Positions 25,103 to 33,485 of a stretch of DNA of 64,000 nucleotides are shown one piece after another (position 1 is the stretch's first letter; each line of letters opens with the position of its first letter). Below the pieces are notes generated by a model, which was not told where the DNA came from, searched no databases, and worked only from the letters and a program-made list of their open reading frames with translations. This DNA comes from Azonexus sp. (GTDB taxonomy: Bacteria > Pseudomonadota > Gammaproteobacteria > Burkholderiales > Rhodocyclaceae), in the NCBI RefSeq assembly GCF_023150235.1, contig NZ_JAKLLH010000018.1, positions 1 to 64,000 of the forward strand, in the 5' to 3' direction. A program made the position numbers and the translations under genes.

Positions 25103-27400
25103 ATGCGTGTACCAGCCATGCGCCAGTTGGCGCTGTTTCTACTTGCCGGCTTTTCCGCCGGTCTGGCGGGATCTGCCGTTGCTGCGGAATCCCTGCAGGA
25201 TGTCATGAAGCGCCGAAATATCTCGCAGCAGGATTTGCTGGCTGCGGCAAAAACCTATGTGCCAACCGGTAGGCGAGATGAGTTTGTGGCTTTTTCGTCG
25301 GGAGGCCAGTCGGGGCAGGTCATCGTTTATGGGATTCCGTCGATGCGGATCCTGAAATATATCGGTGTGTTCACCCCGGAGCCGTGGCAGGGCTATGGCT
25401 ATGACGAGAGCTCGAAGGCGGTACTGGCTCAGGGGAATATCGACGGTCGCAAGATCACCTGGGGCGATTCGCACCATCCGGCGATGTCGGAAACCCAAGG
25501 TAAATACGACGGGCAGTTTCTTTTCATCAACGATAAGGCCAATCCCCGGATTGCCGTGGTCGATCTGCGCGATTTCGAGACCAAGCAACTGGTTGCCAAC
25601 CCGATCTTCAAGTCGGAGCACGGTGGCGCTTTCGTGACGCCGAATACCGAATATGTGATCGAGGCGGCTCAGTATGCGACGCCGTTTGAAAACAAGAAAT
25701 TCGTGCCGCTCGAGGAGTTCAACGAGAAATACCGAGGGGGCATCACCTACTGGAAATTCGATCGCAAGGAAGGCCGGATCGTTCCCAAGGATTCCTTCTC
25801 CGTGGAACTGCCGCCTTACTCGCAGGATTTGTCGGATGCCGGCAAGGGGCCGTCTGACGGCTGGTCCTTTACCAATTCGTTTTGCGCCGAGCGCTACGTC
25901 GGCGGGATCGAAAAGGGACGCCCGCCTTACGAGGCCGGCTGTTCGGCCAAAGATACCGACTACATGCACGTGGTGAATTGGAAGCGGGCTGCCGAGCTGG
26001 TGGCTCAGGGCAAGGCGAAGAAAATCAACGGTCATAATGTGATCATGATGGAGACCGCGATCAAGGAAGGCATCCTTTTCCTGATACCGGAACCCAAGTC
26101 GCCGCATGGTGTGATGCTCTCCCCGGACGGAAAATACATCACGGTTTCCGGCAAGCTCGATACTCATGTCATCGTCTATTCCTGGGAAAAAATCCAGGCG
26201 GCGATCAAGGCGGGGCATTTTGAAGGCAAAGACCCCTATGGCATCCCGATTATCGGCATGAAGGAGACCCTGCATAAGCAGGTGCAACTCGGGCTCGGGC
26301 CGCTGCACACACAGTACGATGCCAAGAATTGTGTTGCCTATACCTCGCTGTACGTCGATTCGCAGATCGTGAAATGGGATTATTGCGAAGGGCGGGTGCT
26401 GGACAAGATTGCCGTGCACTACAACGTCGGCCACCTGATGACCATGGAAGGCGATAGTGTCGAGCCGAAGGGTAAATACCTGGTGGCGATGAACAAGCTG
26501 TCGATCGACCGTTTCAACCCCGTTGGCCCGCTGCATCCGCAAAATCACCAGCTCATCGACATCACCGACGACAAAATGCAGCTTTTGTACGATATGCCGA
26601 TTCCTCTGGGCGAACCGCATTACGTTGTCGGGATCGAGGCCGCAAAGCTGAAGCCCGGCGTGCGTTACAAGCTGGGTACCGATTCCCGTACCGACAAGCC
26701 GCATCCGGGAGCCGTGCGTGCCGGCGAGGAAAAAACCGTCAGGAAGGGCAACAAGGTCGAGGTATTCGGTACCTTGATCCGCTCCCACATCACGCCGGAG
26801 ACCATCGAGGTCGAAGTTGGGGATGAAGTCACGGTGCACCTCACCAATCTCGAACGCGCTCAGGACGAAACCCACGGCTTTACCGTCGGCACATTCGATG
26901 TTCACGCCTCGGTCGAGCCGGGCAAGACAGTCACCGTCAAGTTCAAGGCCGATAAGGAGGGGGTATATCCCTACTACTGCACCGAGTTCTGCTCGGCCTT
27001 GCACCTGGAAATGCAGGGTTATCTCCTGGTCAAGCCCAAAGGCTGGAAACCGGCCAAGGCCGCTGCGGCGGAGCAGGCTTCCTACAACGAAGAGGATTAC
27101 AGGAAGCAACTGAAGAAGGTGGTGGAAACCCAGGCGGTGATCGATCAGGTCGTTGGCTACATTACCGGGGTCAATTATCGCGACTTCCCTGATGTCATCA
27201 ACTTGATGGACGACGCCGTCGATCAGCTGAACCGGACCAAGGAAGCTCGCGCCAAGGCCGAGGATGCCGCCCGGAAAAAGGATTGGCAGCAGGCAACGCT
27301 GTGGGCCGAGCAGATCTGGCAATACCAGGTCAAGGCGGCGGATATCGGCATGCGAGCAAAGAACTACCTTGAGCAAAATGGTGCCAGGAAAATCAAGTAG
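25103..27400 (+). CDS. nosZ: Nitrous oxide reductase, clade II (Sec-type)
   Basis: The 765-residue periplasmic copper enzyme reduces N2O to N2. The signal peptide (MRVPAMRQLALFLLAGFSAG, cleavage near AVA|AES) lacks a twin-arginine motif, the mark of clade II enzymes. CuZ-type histidine segments are seen: DSHHPAMSET, SEHGGAF, NGHNVIMMET, SPHGVMLSPDGK, LGPLHTQYD and GEPHY. The C-terminal cupredoxin domain has the CuA site YYCTEFCSALHLEMQGY. About 110 extra C-terminal residues, mostly charged helix, follow this domain. AGGGGTGA lies 5 nt before the start. A strong terminator follows directly, so nosZ is transcribed alone; nosB, nosD, nosF, nosY and nosL are not in this window. Confidence 0.96.
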   Translation: MRVPAMRQLALFLLAGFSAGLAGSAVAAESLQDVMKRRNISQQDLLAAAKTYVPTGRRDEFVAFSSGGQSGQVIVYGIPSMRILKYIGVFTPEPWQGYGYDESSKAVLAQGNIDGRKITWGDSHHPAMSETQGKYDGQFLFINDKANPRIAVVDLRDFETKQLVANPIFKSEHGGAFVTPNTEYVIEAAQYATPFENKKFVPLEEFNEKYRGGITYWKFDRKEGRIVPKDSFSVELPPYSQDLSDAGKGPSDGWSFTNSFCAERYVGGIEKGRPPYEAGCSAKDTDYMHVVNWKRAAELVAQGKAKKINGHNVIMMETAIKEGILFLIPEPKSPHGVMLSPDGKYITVSGKLDTHVIVYSWEKIQAAIKAGHFEGKDPYGIPIIGMKETLHKQVQLGLGPLHTQYDAKNCVAYTSLYVDSQIVKWDYCEGRVLDKIAVHYNVGHLMTMEGDSVEPKGKYLVAMNKLSIDRFNPVGPLHPQNHQLIDITDDKMQLLYDMPIPLGEPHYVVGIEAAKLKPGVRYKLGTDSRTDKPHPGAVRAGEEKTVRKGNKVEVFGTLIRSHITPETIEVEVGDEVTVHLTNLERAQDETHGFTVGTFDVHASVEPGKTVTVKFKADKEGVYPYYCTEFCSALHLEMQGYLLVKPKGWKPAKAAAAEQASYNEEDYRKQLKKVVETQAVIDQVVGYITGVNYRDFPDVINLMDDAVDQLNRTKEARAKAEDAARKKDWQQATLWAEQIWQYQVKAADIGMRAKNYLEQNGARKIK

Positions 27401-27430
27401 TCGATGATGTAAGTAGCAACCCGTTCATTC

Positions 27431-27482
27431 GGAGGGCGTGCACTCCCTCTTTCCCCCTCCTCGCACGCCCTCCGGATTTTTT
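27431..27482 (+). terminator. Terminator after nosZ
   Basis: GGAGGGCGTGC (27431-27441) and GCACGCCCTCC (27463-27473) form a perfect 11-bp stem with a 21-nt pyrimidine-rich loop, followed by GGATTTTTT. It lies 30 bp after the nosZ stop. Confidence 0.88.
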
Positions 27483-27504
27483 CCTTCGGAAAAGCAGATC
27501 GGGG

Positions 27505-27555
27505 CACGGATGAGGCAGACGAACACGGATCTTTCCGAAGCTTGCCAAGGCCTGC
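27505..27555. repeat. Imperfect dispersed repeat (copy after nosZ)
   Basis: CACGGATGAGGCAGACGAAC, then ACGGAT and TTGCCAAGGCCTGC, aligns with 8862-8923 after nirH. Both copies lie just downstream of a denitrification gene; with two copies this may be chance. Confidence 0.5.
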
Positions 27556-27655
27556 CGCATCGCCCGGGGACTAAGTGGGCCAATACCCCGGGAAATTCGC
27601 GTCATGTGTATTGCATGCGCACGATCTGTGCCGGAACAGTTTTTTCCTGGTTGAT

Positions 27656-27793
27656 ATGACCAGACCAATCATCCGGCTTGCCGCCTGCGCTGGCTTGCTC
27701 CTGCTCGGCTCGCCAGGCCTTGCGCTCCCCGGCGCGGGAGGTTTGTCGGAGCGGGCCAGCGAACAGGAGGCGCGTCATGCCCATGCCTGGTAA
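27656..27793 (+). CDS. Possible small secreted peptide (doubtful)
   Basis: An ATG-started 45-codon frame encodes MTRPIIRLAACAGLLLLG then SPGLALPGAGG, which looks like a signal peptide followed by a short Glu/His-rich tail. No ribosome-binding site is visible and the frame ends before any recognisable domain. It may be a real small protein or the start of a lost gene. The rest of 27483-27816 holds a repeat copy and nothing else I can name. Confidence 0.25.
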   Translation: MTRPIIRLAACAGLLLLGSPGLALPGAGGLSERASEQEARHAHAW

Positions 27794-27816
27794 AAGCCAT
27801 CTGGATGGATGGTTTT

Positions 27817-28191
27817 TCAGCAAAGTATTGACTGGAGGCTATCGAGACCGTCGAAGCGGGCCATTTTCCGCTGCAGGGTCCGGCGGCTGATGTTGAGCAT
27901 CTTGGCTGCTTGCGAACGGTTTCCGCCGCTACGTGAGAGGATTTCGACAATGTAGTCGCGTTCAACCTCTTCCAGCGATTTCACCGGGCCGCTGCTTCCG
28001 CCTTTTTTACTGGCACGCGGCAGGGGCTTTCCTGCGTCGGGATTCGTCTTGGCGGCTTGTCCGCCGCGCTTGTCCGGAACGACGCGCAGCCGGGAGCGGG
28101 CGAGCAGTCGTTGCAGATCGGCCTCCTGGCCGGAAAACCCGGACTCCCTTTCCGAGGGAACTTCGAGCAGCAAAAAAATCGATTGAGTCAC
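27817..28191 (-). CDS. Orphan Fis-type helix-turn-helix protein
   Basis: The 124-residue protein has a C-terminal Fis-family HTH: EVERDYIVEILSRSGGNRSQ followed by AAKMLNISRRTLQRKM. The N-terminal 80 residues are basic and low in structure, with no receiver or AAA+ domain, so it resembles the DNA-binding tail of an NtrC/ActR-type regulator expressed alone. Start is a GTG at 28191 with AGGAGG 6 nt upstream, a strong site. It follows the ankyrin gene after 18 bp on the same strand. Proximity to nosZ suggests, but does not show, a role in its control. Confidence 0.8.
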   Translation of the reverse strand: MTQSIFLLLEVPSERESGFSGQEADLQRLLARSRLRVVPDKRGGQAAKTNPDAGKPLPRASKKGGSSGPVKSLEEVERDYIVEILSRSGGNRSQAAKMLNISRRTLQRKMARFDGLDSLQSILC

Positions 28192-28209
28192 GCTGGCCTC
28201 CTGGGGGCG

Positions 28210-28683
28210 TTAGCAGGGCTGGCCCGGTGTGCAGTGTTTCAGGCGCCAGAGGGAAACGACGCCGGCCACCTCGTGGGCCATGGCTTTCCTGGCCAGCGAG
28301 GTCGGGTCGCGGCCGGAGGCGGTCAGGGCGTAGGAATCCGCACCGGCTTCGAGCAAGAGCTGCGCGTGGGTGGCATTTTGTGAATAGGCGGCGACGTGGA
28401 GCGGTGTCATACCGTCGCGGTCGCGGGCATTCGGGTTGGCGCCCGCTGCGATCAAGACCTTGAGGGGGCCGGGGTTGGCATTGGCCGCTGCCAGGTGGAG
28501 CGGCGTTGAACCCATCTCGGTGCGCACTTCCCTGCTGCCGGGGGCGGAGCGGAGCGCGGTCGCCAGGTCTTCTGCTGTGCCGGTCCTGGCGGCATTCAGG
28601 ATCGGGTGTTCGAGTATGCTGGCATTTTCGCCTCCAGCACAGTTGAGGCTGATCGCAGCCAGGATCATGACAAGGGCTCTCAA
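28210..28683 (-). CDS. Ankyrin-repeat protein, exported
   Basis: A 157-residue protein with a signal-like N-terminus (MRALVMILAAISLNCAGG). At least two ankyrin repeats are clear: GSTPLHLAAANANPGPLKVLI with AAGANPNARD, and GMTPLHVAAYSQNATHAQLL with LEAGADSYA. It ends with a Cys pair region (KHCTPGQPC). Ankyrin repeats bind protein partners; the partner is unknown. It probably forms an operon with the Fis-type gene and is divergent from the Crp/Fnr gene. Confidence 0.82.
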   Translation of the reverse strand: MRALVMILAAISLNCAGGENASILEHPILNAARTGTAEDLATALRSAPGSREVRTEMGSTPLHLAAANANPGPLKVLIAAGANPNARDRDGMTPLHVAAYSQNATHAQLLLEAGADSYALTASGRDPTSLARKAMAHEVAGVVSLWRLKHCTPGQPC

Positions 28684-28919
28684 AGTCGATTTCCTCGATT
28701 AATTAGATTGTTAGGGAAATTTTCACCCGGCTCGAGGGGTCGCTGTGATAACAGCTGGTGACTTAGTCTTGCAATACAGAGCAAAGCGCCCGCCAATCTG
28801 TTGCCATGGAATTCGATGGATTCTGTAACTGTTTTCCACACCGTGCTTCTGGTGTACTTCGGGGTATCGGCAACTTGCTCCCTGGGCTTTCCAATGGGCT
28901 TGCTTTATAGGAGGGGAGG

Positions 28920-29636
28920 GTGGGCGGACAAGACTGTGAAAAAATCCTGGCGTGCGTTGCTTCGTTCCAGGCGCGTTTCCCATTGGCGGGCGTCTGTCGG
29001 CAACGGGTGCTGCGCAATCGCTATGTTTTTCACTCGGGAGACCCGGTGCCGGGCCTCTACCTGGTCGTCGAGGGCCTGGTGAAGATATCGCGGGTGAGCA
29101 GCAGCGGGACCGAGAAAGTGATCCATATCGCCGCTGGGGGAGATTTCCTGGCGGAAGTGCCTGTTTTGCTGGCGCATGCCTGCGACACCACTGCGCAAGC
29201 CGCCACGGATGTCGAGCTTGTCCTGATTCCCCGGCAGGCCGCCATGGATTTTCTTCGCGAGTCGCCGCCGGTGCCGTGGCAGCTCCTGGGAGGCATGGCA
29301 CGGAAGATGCACGGTCTGCTCCTGGATATCGAGTTGAATTTCAAGGCCGGGCATGAGCGGGTGGTCGATTTCCTGCTTGCTCATGCCCTCGATTCGTCGG
29401 CGCGGGATGAGCACTTGAGTGTTGCCTTGCCTATCAAGAAAACCGACCTGGCCTCCCGGCTTGGGCTGACGCCCCAGCATTTTTCGCGCATCCTGCAGGA
29501 TTTGCGGAAAAAGGGCCTGATCGTGGTCGATGGGCCGCTGATCCACGTTCCCTCGGTTGGGGGATTGAGAAACGGCTACCTGCGTTTTGGCAAAAACAAA
29601 GCGGCTTCGCGACTGGCCTGTGCCGGGGCGGCATGA
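28920..29636 (+). CDS. Crp/Fnr-family transcriptional regulator (Dnr-like)
   Basis: The 238-residue protein has a cyclic-nucleotide-binding-like beta domain (YVFHSGDPVPGLYLVVEGLV; GGDFLAEVPVL), a long dimer helix, and a Crp-type HTH (KKTDLASRLGLTPQHFSRIL, then QDLRKKGLIVV). It lacks the Fnr CX2CX5C iron-sulphur pattern; cysteines at 6, 12 and 26 do not fit it, so it resembles Dnr/Nnr-type nitrogen-oxide sensors rather than Fnr. A GTG start directly after GGAGGGGAGG is used. It is a candidate for the FNR-type site of nirS, 26 kb away. It overlaps the MocR-type gene by 4 bp. Confidence 0.87.
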   Translation: MGGQDCEKILACVASFQARFPLAGVCRQRVLRNRYVFHSGDPVPGLYLVVEGLVKISRVSSSGTEKVIHIAAGGDFLAEVPVLLAHACDTTAQAATDVELVLIPRQAAMDFLRESPPVPWQLLGGMARKMHGLLLDIELNFKAGHERVVDFLLAHALDSSARDEHLSVALPIKKTDLASRLGLTPQHFSRILQDLRKKGLIVVDGPLIHVPSVGGLRNGYLRFGKNKAASRLACAGAA

Positions 29637-31090
29637 GCAAGCGTACAAGCGCGAGTGCGATCTATCGGGGAACAAGCATGGTGCGTTATCAAAGTCTGGC
29701 CTATGAAACCGAAAAGCTGATTGTCGAGGGGGTGCTGCGCCCCGGAGATCGGCTACCCTCGGTGCGCCAGGTGTGCCGGACTCATGCCATCAGCCCGGTA
29801 ACCGTGACGCAGGCCTATTACCTGCTGGAAAGTCGGGGCCTGGTCGAGGCAAGGCCAAAATCGGGCTATTTCGTTCGTGCCCGCCTCGGTCAACGGCTGA
29901 ATGAGCCGGAAATGAGCCATCCGCTGGGGCATTCGACCGAGTTGCAGGTCAGTGATTTCATTTTCCAGATACTCCACAGCGTCAAGGACCCGGCGGTGAT
30001 GCCGCTCGGGTCCAGTTTTCCCAGCCCCTTTCTCTTCCCGCTCGATAAATTGGGGCGCTTTCTCTGCCAGGCTGCCCGGCGCTTCGATCCGCTATCGACA
30101 TTGACCGACCTGCCTCCCGGCAACGAGGAATTGCGTCGCCAGATCGTGCTGCGTTACCTGTCACGCGGGGCGGTGGTGTCGACCGAGGAGGTTGTGGTGA
30201 CCTCCGGGGCGATGGAGGGGATCAATCTGTGCCTGCAGGCGGTGACGCAGCCGGGCGACCTGATCGCCATCGAGTCGCCGACCTTTTATGCCGGGCTGCA
30301 GGCCAGCGAGCGGCTTGGCCTCAAGGTGGTCGAAATTCCGTCGCATCCGCGCGAGGGCATCAGTATCCAGGCCCTGGAAGAGGCTTTGCGGCAGCACCCG
30401 ATCAAGGCCTGCCTGCTGATGCTCAATTTTGGCAATCCGACCGGAAGCCTGGTCAGCGATGAGCGAAAACGCTACCTGATCGATTTGCTGGCGCGTCACG
30501 ATGTGCCCTTGATCGAGGACGACGTCTACAACGAGCTCTACTTCGGTGCGCAGCCGCCCTTGTGCAGTAAATCGCTCGCCAGGGCCGATCATGTCATGCA
30601 CATCTCCTCCTTTTCCAAGTGCCTGGCCCCCGGTTATCGCCTGGGCTGGGTGGCTGCCGGGCGCTATGCGGAAAAGATCGTCCGGCTCAAGTTGGCGACA
30701 ACCCTGGCGACGACGGTCCCGGTGCAGATTGCGGTGGCGGAATATCTCAAGCATGGCGGCTACGATCACCACTTGCGCCGTTTGCGGCAGCAATTGCTGG
30801 TGCGGGAATCGCTTTTGCTTGAAGGGGTGGAGCGGTATTTTCCTGCCAGCACGCGGCTGGCCAGGCCGGCTGGTGGGTATTTCGTCTGGCTCGAATTACC
30901 GGAGTCCGTCGACGCCCTCAAATTGCATCGCATGGCGCTGGACCAAGGGATCAGCATTGCGCCCGGGCCGATTTTTTCGGCAAAAAAAGAGTTCGGGAAT
31001 TGCATCCGTCTCAATTTCGGACACCCGCAGGCTGACAGCCTGCGGCAGGCCATCGTGACCCTCGGGCACCTGGTGAGCAAGCTATCGTGA
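29633..31090 (+). CDS. MocR/PdxR-type regulator (GntR HTH fused to PLP aminotransferase)
   Basis: A 485-residue protein: GntR winged helix (about 15-90; GDRLPSVRQVCRTHAISPVT and QAYYLLESRGLVEARPKSGY), then a fold-type I aminotransferase domain with LNFGNPTGS, IEDDVYNELYF and the PLP-lysine segment ISSFSKCLAPGYRLGW (Lys near 328). MocR proteins regulate PLP, GABA, taurine or amino-acid genes. The target is unknown; no obvious metabolic operon is adjacent. Its ATG overlaps the Crp/Fnr stop (ATGA), so the two regulators are translationally coupled, which is unusual. Confidence 0.92.
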   Translation: MSKRTSASAIYRGTSMVRYQSLAYETEKLIVEGVLRPGDRLPSVRQVCRTHAISPVTVTQAYYLLESRGLVEARPKSGYFVRARLGQRLNEPEMSHPLGHSTELQVSDFIFQILHSVKDPAVMPLGSSFPSPFLFPLDKLGRFLCQAARRFDPLSTLTDLPPGNEELRRQIVLRYLSRGAVVSTEEVVVTSGAMEGINLCLQAVTQPGDLIAIESPTFYAGLQASERLGLKVVEIPSHPREGISIQALEEALRQHPIKACLLMLNFGNPTGSLVSDERKRYLIDLLARHDVPLIEDDVYNELYFGAQPPLCSKSLARADHVMHISSFSKCLAPGYRLGWVAAGRYAEKIVRLKLATTLATTVPVQIAVAEYLKHGGYDHHLRRLRQQLLVRESLLLEGVERYFPASTRLARPAGGYFVWLELPESVDALKLHRMALDQGISIAPGPIFSAKKEFGNCIRLNFGHPQADSLRQAIVTLGHLVSKLS

Positions 31091-31093
31091 GAC

Positions 31094-31132
31094 CTCCGCC
31101 TTGTCGGCCAGGCCAGGCCAGCCAAGGCGGAG
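31094..31132. terminator. Hairpin between the MocR-type gene and norF
   Basis: CTCCGCCTTG (31094-31103) pairs with CAAGGCGGAG (31123-31132), 10 bp perfect with a 19-nt loop containing CCAGGCCAGGCC. Weak T-richness (ATTTATCC) follows on the plus strand. It lies between convergent genes and may serve both. Confidence 0.55.
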
Positions 31133-31175
31133 ATTTATCCGGGCGCATCCCGCTTGCCGATGCGCTCGTCGTTTT

Positions 31176-31484
31176 TCAGATGGATGCGAAGCGGGCGAAT
31201 TCCTGGCCAAAAAAAGTGGTCAGGATCAGGGCGGCGGGGGTGAAGGCGATGAAGGCGTGCGTGACGCGACGGATGAAAGGGTGGGCGATCTGCGTTTCCA
31301 CGAAATGGCGGGCAATCATTTCGCCTTTGATCCAGACGATTGCCGCTACCAGCAACTGCAGCCAGGCCGCTCCCTGGAGCCAGCGATTGAGCAGGACGCT
31401 GAGCGCGGTCAGGCCGACCAGCACAAGCCATGTCGTGACCAGCGGACGATAAGAGGTCGATGGGGTGATTGAGTGCTGATTCAT
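31176..31484 (-). CDS. norF: Cytochrome-oxidase subunit IV-like membrane protein (NorF-like)
   Basis: A 102-residue protein with three hydrophobic segments (LVTTWLVLVGLTALSVLL; AAWLQLLVAAIVWI; THAFIAFTPAALILTTFF). The length and the KGEMIARHFVE segment fit small COX4/NorF-like proteins. It starts 2 bp after the norE stop. NorF supports nitric oxide reductase in Paracoccus-type denitrifiers; the catalytic norCB genes are not in this window, so assignment to NO reduction rather than an oxidase rests on the pairing with NorE. Confidence 0.7.
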   Translation of the reverse strand: MNQHSITPSTSYRPLVTTWLVLVGLTALSVLLNRWLQGAAWLQLLVAAIVWIKGEMIARHFVETQIAHPFIRRVTHAFIAFTPAALILTTFFGQEFARFASI

Positions 31485-31486
31485 GC

Positions 31487-32092
31487 TTACACCAGGACGT
31501 AGAAGAAGGGGAAGATGACAAGCCAGATGATGTCCGTTGCGTGCCAGTAGCAGGCCAGTGCCTCCAGGCCGGCGTGATCCTCGGCGGAGTAGCCGCCGAC
31601 CAGGTGTCGGGCGAGCACCCAGAGAATGCCCAATATTCCCCAGGTGGCATGGACGAGGTGATTGAAGGTGAGGTAGTAATAAACGGTGAAGAAAATCCCG
31701 GATTCGCCATTGATGCCCTGGCTGAGATTCCACTGGATTTCAAGGTACTTGGCGACCGGGTAGCCCAGGGCGACAACGAGCCCCGCGATCAGCCAGTAAA
31801 GCGACTGCCGGCGTTTGTTGGCGCGCATTGCAACCACGGAGCAGGCGATGAAGAAACTGCTGCTCACCATCAGCAGGGTGATGGCGGTGCCGGCAAATTG
31901 CGACAGCCTCGCGCTGCCCGCCTCGAACGAGGCGGGAAAGTGGGCACGGGCAATGAAGTAGACCGCGAAAAGGACAAGGAACTCGACAAACTCGCAGGTA
32001 ATGCCCACCCAGATGCCTTTGTTGCCGGGGATGCGGAATGTCTGCTCGCTGCTTGCTGCTGCTTCGGGTAGGGATAGGGTATGTGAACTCAT
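31487..32092 (-). CDS. norE: Cytochrome c oxidase subunit III-like protein (NorE-like)
   Basis: The 201-residue protein has five predicted membrane helices and the COX3-family features GIWVGITCEFVEFLVLFAVY, HLVHATWGILGILWVL and the terminal CYWHATDIIWLVIFPFFYV. The size (about 200) and the pairing with a NorF-like gene match NorE of denitrifiers. ATG at 32092 is preceded by AGGAAA. It shares a transcript with norF. Confidence 0.82.
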   Translation of the reverse strand: MSSHTLSLPEAAASSEQTFRIPGNKGIWVGITCEFVEFLVLFAVYFIARAHFPASFEAGSARLSQFAGTAITLLMVSSSFFIACSVVAMRANKRRQSLYWLIAGLVVALGYPVAKYLEIQWNLSQGINGESGIFFTVYYYLTFNHLVHATWGILGILWVLARHLVGGYSAEDHAGLEALACYWHATDIIWLVIFPFFYVLV

Positions 32093-32477
32093 GGCGTTTC
32101 CTGTCGGATGGATGCCTGATTGTTCGCTCGATTCCCTTTTGATAACAGATACAGCATTGCTGAAATCGCATGGGTACAGATGCCTTGCCCGCTTGCGAGA
32201 GCGATCAGCCACCCCGAGGCGGGGCGGGAGCCGTCAATCGGCAGTGGCTCCCTCTGTGCCGGGTCGTCGTGGAAATCCCGCATTTGAAGGCTCGCTTTCG
32301 GAGTGTTTCTTGCCGATTTTTTGCCGAAGATTGACGGGCTGGATGGGCTTGCCGCCGGGAGCCTTGTCGCGCAGAGTTTCGCATCTTGTTGTTTTTCCTC
32401 ATTTCCACGGTCGACCGTGGAAATCGGCGAAAATCGCGGCCTTGCCGGTGCTGCCGGCGTTTTGTCTTGGCCTGATC
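32093..32477. other. Intergenic region between norE and the L,D-transpeptidase
   Basis: 385 bp between divergent genes. It carries the longest palindrome copy (32401-32424). The plus-strand frame over about 32420-32480 reads KIAALPVLPAFCLGLIV, which looks like a signal peptide for the downstream gene but lacks a standard start with a ribosome-binding site. Nothing else is recognised. Confidence 0.5.
32401..32424. repeat. Dispersed palindrome, 24-bp perfect copy
   Basis: The core CACGGTCGACCGTG (32406-32419) is extended by ATTTC on the left and GAAAT on the right, giving perfect two-fold symmetry over 24 bp. Followed by CGGCGAAAATCGCGG. Confidence 0.85.
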
Positions 32478-33401
32478 GTGTCTGAACCCTCTGCTCTTCC
32501 CGCCGCGCCCATGCCTTCCCCCGACCTGGCTGGGGAGGCGCTGGCGCCCGTTGCCGGCGATGACGCGCTGGCGACCGTGCTGGCGTCTTCTCATCAGTTG
32601 CTGCTGTGCCTGGCGGCTGACTGGCAGGCGACCAGCGGGCGTTTGCAGCGTTTTGAGCGGACGGCGGCCGGCTGGCAGCCGGTGGGGGCGGCGTGGCCGG
32701 TGATGCTGGGGCGCAACGGCCTGGCCTGGGGGATGGCTGGGGTGCCGGCGGGTGTGATCGAAAAGACGCTGGCTACAGCAGAGAAAACGGGGGCGGCAGT
32801 GGTTGCGAAAAATGCCGCCGAAAGTACAGCGCGAGTCACCGCCGAGAACGTGCCGGAAAATCTTCACCCGCCAGGGCTGGCTGCCGCACTTGAGCTAGTC
32901 GCCGCCGCAACCACCCCTCCGCGCAAAATCGAGGGCGACGGCCGGGCGCCGGTCGGGGTGTTTCCAATCACTGCCGTGTTCGGTTACGCGGCGGCCGACA
33001 GCGCCCTGGCGCAGGCGCTGCGGTTGCCGTATTTGGCGGCGCATCCTGGCTTGCAGTGCGTGGATGATCTGGCCTCAGCGCATTACAACCAGGTGGTGGA
33101 TCGCGCCACGGTCACGGTCGACTGGGGTTCGGCCGAAGAAATGCGCCGCGCCGACGGCCGTTACGAACTCGGCGCGGTGCTTGCCTATAACCAGCCGCCG
33201 CAGCCGGGGCGCGGTTCGTGCATTTTCTTGCACGTGTGGGAGGCGCCGGGCGTGCCCACCGCCGGCTGCACCGCGCTGGCGCTGCCGGCGATGCGCGAAC
33301 TGGCGCTGTGGCTCAATGCCGCCGCCCGGCCGCTGCTGCTGCAGTGGCCGCAGGCCGAGTATGCGGCGCGGCGGGCGGCCTGGGGCTTGCCCGATTTGTG
33401 A
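32478..33401 (+). CDS. L,D-transpeptidase (YkuD) family protein
   Basis: The catalytic signature is at the C-terminus: GRGSCIFLHVW then GVPTAGCTALA, the HxxGS-like histidine and the SxGC cysteine of YkuD enzymes, which cross-link or modify peptidoglycan. Other family-like features are KIEGDGRAPVGVF and VMLGRNGLAWG. The start is uncertain. GTG 32478 (used here) and ATG 32511 give no signal peptide, whereas an unusual upstream start in the KIAALPVLPAFCLGLIV stretch would give one, as expected for a periplasmic enzyme. A sequencing or start-codon oddity next to the palindrome is possible. Confidence 0.8.
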   Translation: MSEPSALPAAPMPSPDLAGEALAPVAGDDALATVLASSHQLLLCLAADWQATSGRLQRFERTAAGWQPVGAAWPVMLGRNGLAWGMAGVPAGVIEKTLATAEKTGAAVVAKNAAESTARVTAENVPENLHPPGLAAALELVAAATTPPRKIEGDGRAPVGVFPITAVFGYAAADSALAQALRLPYLAAHPGLQCVDDLASAHYNQVVDRATVTVDWGSAEEMRRADGRYELGAVLAYNQPPQPGRGSCIFLHVWEAPGVPTAGCTALALPAMRELALWLNAAARPLLLQWPQAEYAARRAAWGLPDL

Positions 33402-33485
33402 GCCGGGCCGCTGGGTCGGCGCCGGCTTTGGCGTAGACTGGCGCTCTTTTCATCTTGCTCAGCGGCGGCGGGCCGCGCCTTTATC

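Noticed and set aside
31487-32092. Ordinary aa3 oxidase subunit III
   Set aside because: The protein is shorter (201 residues), is paired with a COX4-like gene and has no subunit I or II neighbour; NorE-like is the better fit, though not certain.
33112-33125. Further palindrome copy (CACGGTCACGGTCGACTGGG)
   Set aside because: Only one half (CACGGTCGAC) is present and the symmetry breaks at the second half; it lies in the transpeptidase coding sequence.
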